A DNA stretch of 64,000 nucleotides, taken from contig JAKLGK010000008.1 in NCBI GenBank assembly GCA_022710725.1, positions 247,212 to 311,211 of the forward strand, read 5' to 3'. Of this stretch, positions 54,401 to 60,357 are shown one piece after another. A program made the position numbers and the translations under genes. Numbering within the stretch: the stretch's first letter is position 1; every line of letters begins with the position of its first letter. Source of the DNA: Verrucomicrobiota bacterium (lineage in GTDB: Bacteria; Verrucomicrobiota; Kiritimatiellia; CAIQIC01; JAGNIJ01). The notes below the pieces were generated by a model. The model was given only the letters and a program-made list of their open reading frames with translations, ran no database searches and was not told where the DNA came from.

Positions 54401-56731
54401 GTAAGCCGCCGCCAGCGTCGTGTCGCCATGGTCCGAGGTCTGGATGACAATGTCCTTCACGCCCGCCGTGCCGATGAACGGCACCGTGATCGTCACCCAG
54501 TTGGCGCCGGAGGCTTTGATCGTCGCGGCCGCCCCGCCCACCAGCTTGGCGCCGGAGGCTTTGATCGTCGCGGCCACCCCGCCGACCAGCACGTTCGTGA
54601 TCGTTCCGAAATAACCATTGGAAATCGTGATCGTGTTGCCGCCGGCGAAGGCGCCCGCGGAAGCGCTCAGGGCATACACGCTCACGATGTTGGTCGCCTC
54701 CGCCGCCGCCTCGTAGTTGGCGTTGCCCGCCTGCGAGGCGACCACGATCACATCGCCCGCTCCGCTAAAGGTCAGGTTCGTGCCTTCGGCGATCGCGCCC
54801 GGCCCGTCGGTCACGGCAAAGGTCACCGGCTCGCCGGATCCGCCGCCGGTCGCGGCCAGACCGACCGCGTTGGTGACGTGTTGCCACCCGATGGCCGGGA
54901 AGGTGATCGTCTGCGCGGCCTTGGAAACGGTCACGGTCACGCTCAAGGTCTGCGGACTGTTCGTCGCATTCGCGGAGGCAATGGCCAGATTCGCCGTGTA
55001 CACGCCGGCCGCCATCCCGGAGCTGTCCACGGACGCCGTGACCTCCGTGCTGCTCCCGGTATCTACCGTGCCGCCGGGCGGAACGCACGACAGCCAGGCC
55101 GCCGAAACCGTTCCGGTCCAGGTAAAGGCCGTCGAGCCGACGTTGCTCACGGCAAAGGCCTGCCCGGCGGGACTCGCGCCGCCGTAGACGCCCGCAAACG
55201 CCAGCGAGGACGGACTCAACGCGATGCCGCCGTTGGTGCTCTCGGGCGTGTCGTCAAGGATCATGGAAATGATTTGCAGATCGTCCACGCAGACACCGTA
55301 GGCATACTCGCCGATACCCTCGAAGGCGAAGACCATGTTCGTGCCCAAGACATTGGTGATCGTGAGTGATCGTTGTGTCCAATTGGTTACACCGGCCGTG
55401 TAGTAGGCCAGCACCTGCCAGCCCCCGGCGCCCGCGCGCCCGCCCTTGTTGGTCCAGGCTTCTGGTGTGATGTTGGTATGCGCCAGCACGTAAAGGTAAT
55501 CCTGGTCCGCCGGCCAAGGTACCTGGCAATGCCAGAAGGTCATCGTCGGCATGTACTGGGCTCCCGACAGGTCCAGCGGCGGCGTGTACAGCCGCGTCAC
55601 GTTGCCATAGGAAGCGGCGCCATACCGAGCGAAGTTGCTGAAGGTACCCGTTACGGGATTCGTCCAGGCGCCCTCCCGGGCGCGCGGCGGGTGGCCGTTA
55701 ATCCCGTTCGTCGCCCGCACCCAGTCGGTGTTGTTCGACATGATCAGCTTCGTCCAGCCGCGGGTCGTCGGCCAGCCGCCCGCCGGCGTGTTGCTCGCGG
55801 TCCAGGCCGTCTCAAAGTCCTGCCACAGGTTGGTGACCTGGCCAAAGACCGGCGCCGCCGTGTTGTTGCCGAAGACAATCATGTCATCCACGCAGGTGCC
55901 ATAGGCATACTCGCCGATGCCCTCGAAGGCGAAAATCATGTTCGTGCCCAGGACATTGGTGATCGCGAGGGAGTGTTGCGTCCAGTTGGTTAAGCCAGCC
56001 GTGTAATAGGCCAGCACCTGCCAGCCCCCGGCGCCCGCGCGCGCCCCCCGATTACTCCAGGTTTCCGGCGTGATATTGGTATGCACCAGCACGTATAGGT
56101 AATCCTGGTCGGCCGGCCAAGGCACCTGGCAATGCCAGAACGCCATCGTCGGCGTGCCTTGGAACCCCGTGAGGTCCACCGGCGGCGTGTAGAGCCGCGT
56201 CACGTTGCCATAGGAAGCGGCGCCATACCGAGCAAAGTTGCTGAACGTGCCCGTTCCGGGATTGGACCAGGCGCCCTCCCGGGCGCGCGGCGGGTGGCCA
56301 TTAATCCCGTTGGTCGCCCGCACCCAGTCGGTGTTGTTCGACATGATCAGCTTGGACCAGCCGCGGGTCGTCGGCCAGCCGCCCGCCGGCGTGTTGCTCG
56401 CGGTCCAGGCCGTCTCGAAGTCCTGCCACAGGACAGCCCCATGCCCGGCCGGCAGGTTGGTCGGCGAGATGTTGGTCGTCAGCACTTGCCCCAGGGCGGA
56501 CACCGCGACCGCCAGGTAGAGCACGGCGAAGAGACCCCCGCAGGCCCAGCCGATGCTCATCCGGCGCAGAATGATTTTTCCTATGCCTGGAAAAAAGCCG
56601 AGCATTTTTTCCAAGCATTGGAAAAACGAGGAGCGTTGTTTCCAAACATGGGGGAAAAAACGCAGGGGGCGTTCGAGGGAGTGCATGCGAGGAGAATCAA
56701 TCCCGGAGTCCGTACGTGCTGTTTTTGTCAT
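45494..56731 (-). CDS. Giant exported MBG/kelch/IPT surface protein
   Basis: 3,745 residues from the ATG with GAGAGGG six bases upstream (56749 and 56770 are other in-frame starts). Residues about 25-95 are an extended signal region holding three palindromes, cut near ALGQ. Then: two copies of a choice-of-anchor-J/MAM-like module (about 97-300, 300-490; WQDFETAWTASNTPAGGW); BACON-like domain; IPT/TIG domain; a beta-propeller with FTNxGG...RYDGTNW blades (about 790-1185); IPT; six-blade kelch propeller (about 1553-1830; LYVVGG...YRFDGTNWTE); ASH-like and IPT domains; six or so MBG units of 157 residues (about 2340-3365); an InlB-type repeat (FTNWTGDV), a calcium-site-like DPDGDAIPTGDE and a terminal beta domain (YDVEFDTDYPWQNW). 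All are adhesive or structural modules; no catalysis seen. Probably a surface adhesin or matrix protein. Confidence 0.85.
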   Translation of the reverse strand: MTKTARTDSGIDSPRMHSLERPLRFFPHVWKQRSSFFQCLEKMLGFFPGIGKIILRRMSIGWACGGLFAVLYLAVAVSALGQVLTTNISPTNLPAGHGAVLWQDFETAWTASNTPAGGWPTTRGWSKLIMSNNTDWVRATNGINGHPPRAREGAWSNPGTGTFSNFARYGAASYGNVTRLYTPPVDLTGFQGTPTMAFWHCQVPWPADQDYLYVLVHTNITPETWSNRGARAGAGGWQVLAYYTAGLTNWTQHSLAITNVLGTNMIFAFEGIGEYAYGTCVDDMIVFGNNTAAPVFGQVTNLWQDFETAWTASNTPAGGWPTTRGWTKLIMSNNTDWVRATNGINGHPPRAREGAWTNPVTGTFSNFARYGAASYGNVTRLYTPPLDLSGAQYMPTMTFWHCQVPWPADQDYLYVLAHTNITPEAWTNKGGRAGAGGWQVLAYYTAGVTNWTQRSLTITNVLGTNMVFAFEGIGEYAYGVCVDDLQIISMILDDTPESTNGGIALSPSSLAFAGVYGGASPAGQAFAVSNVGSTAFTWTGTVSAAWLSCVPPGGTVDTGSSTEVTASVDSSGMAAGVYTANLAIASANATNSPQTLSVTVTVSKAAQTITFPAIGWQHVTNAVGLAATGGGSGEPVTFAVTDGPGAIAEGTNLTFSGAGDVIVVASQAGNANYEAAAEATNIVSVYALSASAGAFAGGNTITISNGYFGTITNVLVGGVAATIKASGAKLVGGAAATIKASGANWVTITVPFIGTAGVKDIVIQTSDHGDTTLAAAYTVNAAGEIGSSVSVKRWSAVGKELVPGQTNAIGANNTIYGMNYYGNNLYISGAFTNAGGSNCARVARYDGTNWNSMGIGVPKAANVNCIKGGAYGVYAGGYFTNIGGIGGLAVGRWDGTNWNPMGRPPAAGDTNRMGLGFTPTINGYVNWMEPYKSNTVVAVGYFTNTDGRVGSVNYVAQYDGVGWTNMQGGFRNVPLTAAYDRDRDHLYVGGSFTNHYPTNESVHLNFIAQWNGTRWTNMARGLGNRATCMALHPAGGELYIGGWFTNYTDSAGNKQLANYVVKWDPVSQSLTNVGSGFNNWVYALAVDTNGTLYAAGAFTNTYLSTEPDKSAPKLATKRIAMWNGTHWTNMGCGLSDTALALTVNTNNSDLCAGGFFRIAYQDDGAGTDTWYVAKYGTEDVASSGVEPSSGSVTGGYEVVITGSNLGSGSDITNVTLCGVSGASMVSQSATQVVVVAGVSWAAGLGDVRVYSESYGETVKSNAFTYNGAFLGLRGTNGAEIASDEAASESKGTDFGLVLPGGAVTNTLAITNGGNETLTLTGWTTNGSEGFLVVSGPASVNAGDTADFVVAFAPSAGGTATVAVHIAHDGGGDNPFVLNLAGQSGKQDQTITFPPIGAQPTNAVAGLAATASSGLAVSFVTNGGPGVISDGTNLSFTGAGEVLVVASQAGDATWNPAPEVTNTLHVYALDMWTGPYAGGNTITITNGHFGTITNVLVGGVAASVQASGSDWVTIVVPATGSAGVKDVVIQTDGGDITLAGAYMVNPAGLIGRPGSLTGWVEVVGLPYGQAAFGAGVVSNKLYVAGGRNASSTVTNVTCFDGATWSEVAGLPQPRVDCRAAELNGNLYVVGGSYNSSARTNVYMYSGGVWSEVAGLPADRTAIALAYWRNALYVMGGEVGGTACTNVYRFDGVSWTETKGLPSTRSYNTAAVLDDQLYSIGGKQAGTTYTNVYRFDGTNWTETAGLPQSLCSMVTYTVGGFIYAISGWTGSNASSNTFRYDGETWMEVVSLPQARSSAGCGALGTNMYVVGGDTGSTVHTNVWKGLGGYSGGVLPTSGSSGDVVTIYGIHLGNGGDITNVTLCGVSAAIQSQSATQIVVTAGATAGAILGDVRVFSTSQGETVKSNGFTYTASGIGISGPAFAPAALGAVVTNIFTVTNFGNEALLITAATNDGEGAAYFNVSALVGLTVEPGTASNFPVVFTASNVGSFTPTCYVDNNSPLPSYAFGLTGAGFQAAPNIGPFAGGNTIAIINGVFGTITNVTVGGVSAPFLPQAANVVLITAPALGTTGTVDIVVQTEEHGDITFAGAYTYNPAGRIGSGQGVKVVDISSAPLTGWSIFLGDLMGDGYISNALAGDNVLVLNSDMMTQTLERWNWTQALLPQVVFTGTTVDNLDSGSDINGTLSWWNVDAMSFNMIEWTDGIYGYFGIRFQFDGQADYRYGWVEASRNDTDTFSVRRLAFVSVDGQTLQAGQTNLPGASGVLPESGSWTGGYEVVISGTNLCNGTDATNVTLCGMSAAIQSQSATQIVVIAGQAAAAGVGDVRVFSTSFGETVKSNAFEYLREHQASLVFNPASPQAYLTTNALTVSGGSGTGAASFEVLSGPGILVDDTNLAVTNSSGTIEIRATKAQDDLYFEASVTGAVVASKAVAEVYLLDLTQTYDGAAKSVTATTMPAGLTVEFTYDGSATAPTAADSYAVTGTVNDANYEGSASDTLTINKAGQTLADFLPTNGSVFVVTDDVGLSATASSGLAVSFATNGGPGVISDGTNMAFAGAGDVLVVASQAGDANWNPAAEVTNVYTVGKAAAQVYLLDLAQTYDGAAKSVTATTMPAGLTVEFTYDGHAWAPTNAGSYAVTGTVNDANYEGSASDTLTINKAGQTIADFLPTNGSVFVTTDAAGLSAAASSGLAVSFATNGGPGVISDGTNMAFAGAGDVLVVASQAGDANWNPAAEVTNVYTVGKAAAQVYLLDLAQTYDGTAKSVTATTMPAGLTVEFTYDGSATAPTAAGSYAVTGTVNDANYEGSASDTLTINKAGQTITDFLPTNGSVFVVTDDVGLSAAASSGLLVSFATNGGPGVISDGTNLAFTGAGDVLVVASQAGDANWNPAAEVTNVYTVGKAAAQVYLLDLAQTYDGTAKSVTATTMPAGLTVEFTYDGSATAPTNAGAYAVTGTVNDANYEGSASDTLTINKAGQTIADFLPTNGSVFVTTDAAGLSAAASSGLAVSFATNGGPGVISDGTNLAFTGAGEALVVASQAGDANWNPAAEVTNVYTVGKAAAQVYLLDLAQTYDGAAKSVTATTMPAGLTVEFTYDGNTWAPTNAGAYAVTGTVNDANYEGSASDTLTINKAGQTIADFLPTNGSVFVTTDAAGLSAAASSGLAVSFATNGGPGVISDGTNLTFTGAGEVLVVASQPGDANWDPAADVTNTYTVGKAAAQVYLLDLAQTYDGTAKSVTATTMPAGLTVEFTYDGNAWAPTNVGSYAVTGTVNDINYQGSVADTLVVSKGVAGVFLQNLAQAYDGTAKSVTATSDPAGLVVEFTYDGNAWAPTNAGSYAVTGTINDVNYEGSAADTLVVSKADQIITDFLPTNGSVFVEDAAVGLSASASSGLPVSFAVGGDPGVINDGTNLTFTGPGEAIIVASQAGAANWNPAPDVTNHYTVLAIVTVDIESPYGITVPTTGRHAYVEGTVITNQAQSPDTRGTTQYVCAGWVATEGLAPDHGDGTQAVVTVINSATLTWLWRTEYRLESGAGPNGSVDRLGGWFTNNEPVSIEALPDPYFVFTNWTGDVAGPDEFTNPLNLVMDGAKSVTAWFTALWTTNRPTPHWWLAQFGITNDFEDAVNDDPDGDAIPTGDEFVMNTDPTNGLSFLHVARISEVYGTNCYDVVWTNSESPFEEVTQTFCDVIGHLLSWPAATGRVYDVEFDTDYPWQNWAPVEGLTNLTTETGWISMTNVLDATALKLYRLRVHLP
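46982..49460 (-). repeat. 471-base tandem repeats encoding MBG units
   Basis: Near-identical units with an exact 471-base period (anchor points near 47108, 47579, 48050, 48521, 48992), each encoding an MBG half (LLDLAQTYDG...NKAGQT) and a second Ig-like half (FLPTNGSVF...NVYTVGKA). Variants (SATAPT versus AWAPTNAG) alternate between units, as expected from gene conversion. Confidence 0.9.
54501..54590 (-). repeat. 45-base tandem duplication in the MBG giant gene
   Basis: 54501-54545 and 54546-54590 differ at two or three positions and give a 15-residue duplication (VGGAAATIKASGAK / VGGVAATIKASGAN type) in an IPT domain. Frame is kept. Confidence 0.85.
56578..56656. repeat. Three palindromes at 31-32-base spacing inside the MBG signal region
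   Basis: TTCCTATGCCTGGAA (56578-56592), TTCCAAGCATTGGAA (56609-56623) and a degenerate TTCCAAACATGGGGGAA (56640-56656); centres 56585, 56616, 56648. Read from the gene's strand they encode PHVWK, FQCLE and FPGIG, the same three frames in the same order as in the polyhydrolase gene. Confidence 0.85.
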
Positions 56732-56904
56732 GGCAACCCTCTCGTCCATGTTCGGCTTTGCAAATTTCAATGATCACGGGAGGCAGCGGCCGCTTATGGC
56801 GACTGCTCTTCTTTTTTGGTCGGAGTCGAAACGATCGGAACCGCATCCGCGACATAACTCATGCGCTGTATGCGTCTTCTTCATCGGCGAATCACTTGGC
56901 ACAC

Positions 56905-56931
56905 GGGATCCCTAAAGCAGTAATCGTGCCG
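56905..56931 (-). promoter_or_regulatory. Possible sigma-54 promoter of the MBG giant gene
   Basis: Minus strand CGGCACGATTACTGCTT: GG (56930-56929) and GC (56918-56917) at the correct 12-base offset, matching TGGCACG-N4-TTGCW with two mismatches. It points to the MBG start ~175 bases away. Supported by dyads upstream and a regulator remnant. Confidence 0.4.
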
Positions 56932-56997
56932 TTTGGGGCAGGAGCAACACAACATGCTGAATAATAAATTATTGCGTATGCGAGCGCGCGATTATTT

Positions 56998-57021
56998 GTC
57001 TCAATATGAGACGCCCGTCTC
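56998..57021. promoter_or_regulatory. Overlapping GTCTCA/TGAGAC dyads, possible activator site
   Basis: GTCTCA-ATA-TGAGAC (56998-57012) and TGAGACG-CC-CGTCTCA (57006-57021) share the middle half-site, giving three half-sites in 24 bases. They lie 68 bases or more upstream of the possible -24/-12 promoter, where an enhancer-binding protein would sit. Confidence 0.5.
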
Positions 57022-57291
57022 AATTCGACACGCATTCTGAAGTGGCTCCGCGTCATAGAGGCGTCCCTCTCTTTTTTCGCGCCACATCGCGCCCGCCGAG
57101 GAGATCGCTTTCTCCGAAAGGGGCGGCGCGATGACAATGGCGGCATCGGGATGGCTATCCCTCAGTTCCGGCAGCCAGTTCAGGCCGTTGCCGTTCGGCA
57201 GTTCCAAGTCGAGCAGGATTCCGTCAAACACGTTCCGGCTGACCGCTTCGCGCGCCGGCGCCGGGCCGCGCTCGTTGTCCGCCTTGACCAT
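57001..57291 (-). pseudogene. Remnant of a sigma-54-type response regulator, receiver part
   Basis: 96-codon frame. Residues about 22-52 are the core of a CheY-like receiver with the phosphoacceptor Asp in FDGILLDLELPNGNGLNWLP and the next strand AAIVIAPP. The first ~45 residues with the acidic pair are missing, and the segment PPLSEKAISSAGAMWREKREGRL resembles the receiver-to-AAA linker of NtrC/PrsR-like regulators joined after an internal deletion. No AAA+ ATPase or DNA-binding domain follows. The last codons run into the TGAGAC dyads. I treat it as a decayed gene; it could still be expressed as a tiny protein. Confidence 0.55.
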
Positions 57292-57416
57292 TTCCCGCCG
57301 CCGTTACGGAATGACCCACGACCTTGGCCCTGCTGTTTCCGTCCGCGGTCGGAGCCTTCTGCCGGACGCCTGGATTCTTCCTTGACGGTCGCGCGTGTGA
57401 AATCTACCCCTTGTGC

Positions 57417-58916
57417 ATGAACATGGAGCCCCGTGCCGCCCTCACCCGCCCAGCCGCGCGGATCCTCTGGATCGCCCGAGGGGTATGCCTGCTGGCCCTG
57501 GCGGGCACGTTGCTGGGCCTGCTGGCCTGGTGCAGGCTCAAGGGGTGGTCGCACGACGAGGTCGAGAATATCCACGCCGGCTGGCTGGTATATAAAGGGC
57601 AGGTACCCTACGCGGATTTCTTCCACCACAAGCCGCCTTTTTACTGGTTCTTCATCAGCTTGTACTACCGCCTGGCCGGGGAGAACCTGGCCGTCATGCT
57701 CTGGGCGCGGCACTGGATGCTGGCCACCTTCGTCCTGGCGGCGCTGTTCACGTTTCTCGTGGCGCGGGAACTTTTCGATGAGTGGGCCGGTTGGGCGGCC
57801 GCGGGCATCCTGGTTTGCAACGCCCTGATCCACTACCCGGCCATCGAGCCGCGCGAGCAGGGGTGGATGCTGGCGTTTCTCATGATGGGATTGTACGTCT
57901 ATCTGCGGGCCTGGCGTCGCGCGTTTCGCCCTCGCGACGGCCTTCTCGCCGGGCTCCTGCTGGGCGCGGCCTACGCGCTCCATCCGCGGGCCGGGTATCC
58001 GATCCTGGCCCTGGCCCTCGGCACGGGTTTCCGTTGCCAGTTCCAGACAGGCTGGCGCGTCGTCGGGGAACGCAAGGCGGCCCTGGCTCTATTGGCCTTG
58101 GCCTTCCTGGGCGTGGCGGCCATTCCGTATATCCTGTACGGGAAGGAGTTTCACCACCTGCTCTACCGCGTCAGCCTGGCGGTCGCGCCGGAAGACCGGT
58201 TCCCGCCGTGGGGCCTGCTGAAGAATCTTTATTTCAGCACCTACGCCATCATGCCCTTCGCGCTGCTGGGCTTGGCCGCCTGCGCGGCGGACCTGGCGAA
58301 AAAGGGCGAGCGGCAATGGGCGGCTTTCTGCGCGCTCGTGTTCTTCACGCTGGCCAACCTGCAGATCATCAGCAACCCCCGCGCCTTCGTGCAGGCCTTC
58401 TACAGCGCCGGCCCCTTCGTGGCCCTGTTGTGCGCGGCCGCCGTGCACTGGATCGGGCGACGCCTGACCGCGGCCCAAACAGCCCTCGGCGTTGCGTGTC
58501 TCGTGACGGGAGGGTTCCTAAGCAACGTGAACCCCTCCTACTGGACCGCGCCGGACGAATACGCCCAGGCCGAGCGGCGGGCGCGGTATCTCCTGGAGAT
58601 GATCCCGCCGGGGGAGCGATATCTCGGCATGGACGCGCACCCCATTTTCCGGCTGGACGGCAGCCGCTACTGGTTCGACATGAACCACGTCCTGCGCTCG
58701 CTCCAGCTCCTGGACCCGACGTTCCGGCATGACGTGGTTCAAGAACTGGAGCAGACCCGGCCGTACTTGCTGGGTGAAGACGTGTTCGGGAAGGCCGATT
58801 TCGATCCCGTTCAGAAACCGCGCCTGGAAACCTACGTGTCGGAGCGCTACCAGCGGCTGCCCAACGCGCCTTTTTTCATCCGGAAAGACGCCCTATCCCC
58901 GGACCGGGCTCCGTGA
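57417..58916 (+). CDS. GT-C membrane glycosyltransferase (PMT/ArnT-like)
   Basis: 499 residues, about eleven transmembrane helices. First exported loop carries the acidic motif SHDEVENIHAGWLVYKG followed by PYADFFHHKPP, as in GT-C enzymes that use polyprenyl-phosphate sugars (ArnT, PMT, GT39/83). A soluble C-terminal tail (about 400-499) follows. It likely transfers a sugar from a lipid carrier to a lipid or protein on the outer face of the inner membrane. First gene of a four-gene operon: its stop overlaps the next start by GTGA. Confidence 0.8.
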   Translation: MNMEPRAALTRPAARILWIARGVCLLALAGTLLGLLAWCRLKGWSHDEVENIHAGWLVYKGQVPYADFFHHKPPFYWFFISLYYRLAGENLAVMLWARHWMLATFVLAALFTFLVARELFDEWAGWAAAGILVCNALIHYPAIEPREQGWMLAFLMMGLYVYLRAWRRAFRPRDGLLAGLLLGAAYALHPRAGYPILALALGTGFRCQFQTGWRVVGERKAALALLALAFLGVAAIPYILYGKEFHHLLYRVSLAVAPEDRFPPWGLLKNLYFSTYAIMPFALLGLAACAADLAKKGERQWAAFCALVFFTLANLQIISNPRAFVQAFYSAGPFVALLCAAAVHWIGRRLTAAQTALGVACLVTGGFLSNVNPSYWTAPDEYAQAERRARYLLEMIPPGERYLGMDAHPIFRLDGSRYWFDMNHVLRSLQLLDPTFRHDVVQELEQTRPYLLGEDVFGKADFDPVQKPRLETYVSERYQRLPNAPFFIRKDALSPDRAP

Positions 58917-60328
58917 AGATTCTCGTTCTCAATCCGCCGGCGCACGAGGGCCGTCCATACATCCGCGAAGGCCGATGCATGCAGATTGGCTCGTCGTGGG
59001 CCACGCTCTGGATGCCGCTGACCCTGGCCTACGTGGCCGCCGTGCTGCGCGAGGATGGACACGACGTCCGCCTGGCGGATGCCGTCGCGGATCGCCTGGA
59101 CCTCTCCGGGGTCCTGGCCCTGCGCGACGAGTTCAAGCCGGACCTGGTGTTTCTCAACACGGCCTTTCCCTCCATCGAAGGCGATCGCGCCGCGGCCGCC
59201 GCCTTGAAGCGCCGCGCGCCCGGCGTTCCCATCGTCCTGCTCGGCCTGTTCCCGACCCTGCTGGAAGACAAGGCCCTGGACTACATCGCCGGCGCGGATT
59301 TCGGGCTGATCGGCGAGCCCGAGTGGGCGGCGCGCGAATTGGCCGCCGCGCTGGCCGAGGGCGGCGATAGGACCGGCGTCAAGGGCTTGGCCTGGCGCCG
59401 GGGGGGGCAGATCGTGGTCAATGCGCCGCAGGACCTCCGGAGCCACGATCTCGATGCGTTGCCGTTCCCGGCGCGCGACCTGCTGCACAACGACGCGTAC
59501 CGCCTGCCGATCAACGGCGAGCGCTTTACCCTGCTGAACATCGGGCGCGGGTGCCCGTATCCCTGCATTTTCTGCATCGCGCCGGTCTACTATGGCGCGC
59601 CGTTCCGCAAGCGGATCGTATCGCGCATCGGCGATGAAATCCAAGAATGCGTGGAACGGCACGGCCTCCGCCATTTCCTGTTCTGGGGCGAATCGTTCAC
59701 GACGGACGCGGCCTACGCCGAGGCCATCTGCGAGGAGATCATCCGGCGGGGCTTCCGGGTGGTCTGGTCCACCACGTCCAGGGTGGACACGCTCACCCCG
59801 CGCCTGCTGGGCAAAATGAAGCAGGCCGGCTGCGCCCTGTTGGGCCTGGGCATTGAATCCGCCGACGAAACCATCCTGGCCCATTCCGGGAAGAAGACGC
59901 GCCGCGAGGATATCACCGGCGCGATTCGAATGGTTCATGACGCCGGCATCAAGACGATGGGCCATTTCATCTTCGGGCTCCCGGGCGAAACCCGGGAGAC
60001 GGCCGGGGAAACCATCCGCTTCGCGCTTCGCAGCGGGTTGACCTACGCCCAGTTCTACTGCGCGCTGCCCTATCCCAAAACCCGGCTCGGGGAACTGGCC
60101 GCCGAGCGCGGCTGGATTACGAGCGGCGATTATTCCTCGTACGACTTCACCTTTTCGATCCTGCGCAACGAGTCCCTGACCGCCCGGGAGGTCAAGGCCT
60201 TCCGCGACCGCGCGTACCGACGCTTCTATTTCCGGCCGCGTATGCTCTTCCGGGTGCTCCGGGAGGTCCAGTCCGTCCGGGGCCTGCTGGCCTCGATGGA
60301 TTTTTTGAAATGGATACGCAAAAAATGA
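58913..60328 (+). CDS. B12-binding-type radical SAM enzyme
   Basis: 471 residues from a GTG that overlaps the previous stop. N-terminal cobalamin-binding-like Rossmann domain (about 1-140; ILVLNPPAHEG, MPLTLAYVAAVLREDGHDV) without an obvious DxHxxG ligand. Radical SAM core (about 185-400) with the cluster motif RGCPYPCIFC (CxxxCxxC), FWGESFTTD, STTSRVDTL, GIESADETIL and FIFGLPGETRET. The family (BchE/HpnJ-type) methylates or rearranges lipid, tetrapyrrole or hopanoid substrates. Set among glycosyltransferases, the likely substrate is a lipid-linked sugar or lipid, but this is inference. Confidence 0.88.
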   Translation: MKILVLNPPAHEGRPYIREGRCMQIGSSWATLWMPLTLAYVAAVLREDGHDVRLADAVADRLDLSGVLALRDEFKPDLVFLNTAFPSIEGDRAAAAALKRRAPGVPIVLLGLFPTLLEDKALDYIAGADFGLIGEPEWAARELAAALAEGGDRTGVKGLAWRRGGQIVVNAPQDLRSHDLDALPFPARDLLHNDAYRLPINGERFTLLNIGRGCPYPCIFCIAPVYYGAPFRKRIVSRIGDEIQECVERHGLRHFLFWGESFTTDAAYAEAICEEIIRRGFRVVWSTTSRVDTLTPRLLGKMKQAGCALLGLGIESADETILAHSGKKTRREDITGAIRMVHDAGIKTMGHFIFGLPGETRETAGETIRFALRSGLTYAQFYCALPYPKTRLGELAAERGWITSGDYSSYDFTFSILRNESLTAREVKAFRDRAYRRFYFRPRMLFRVLREVQSVRGLLASMDFLKWIRKK

Positions 60329-60357
60329 TGGCCGGGACATATTGAAAGGACATGGCC

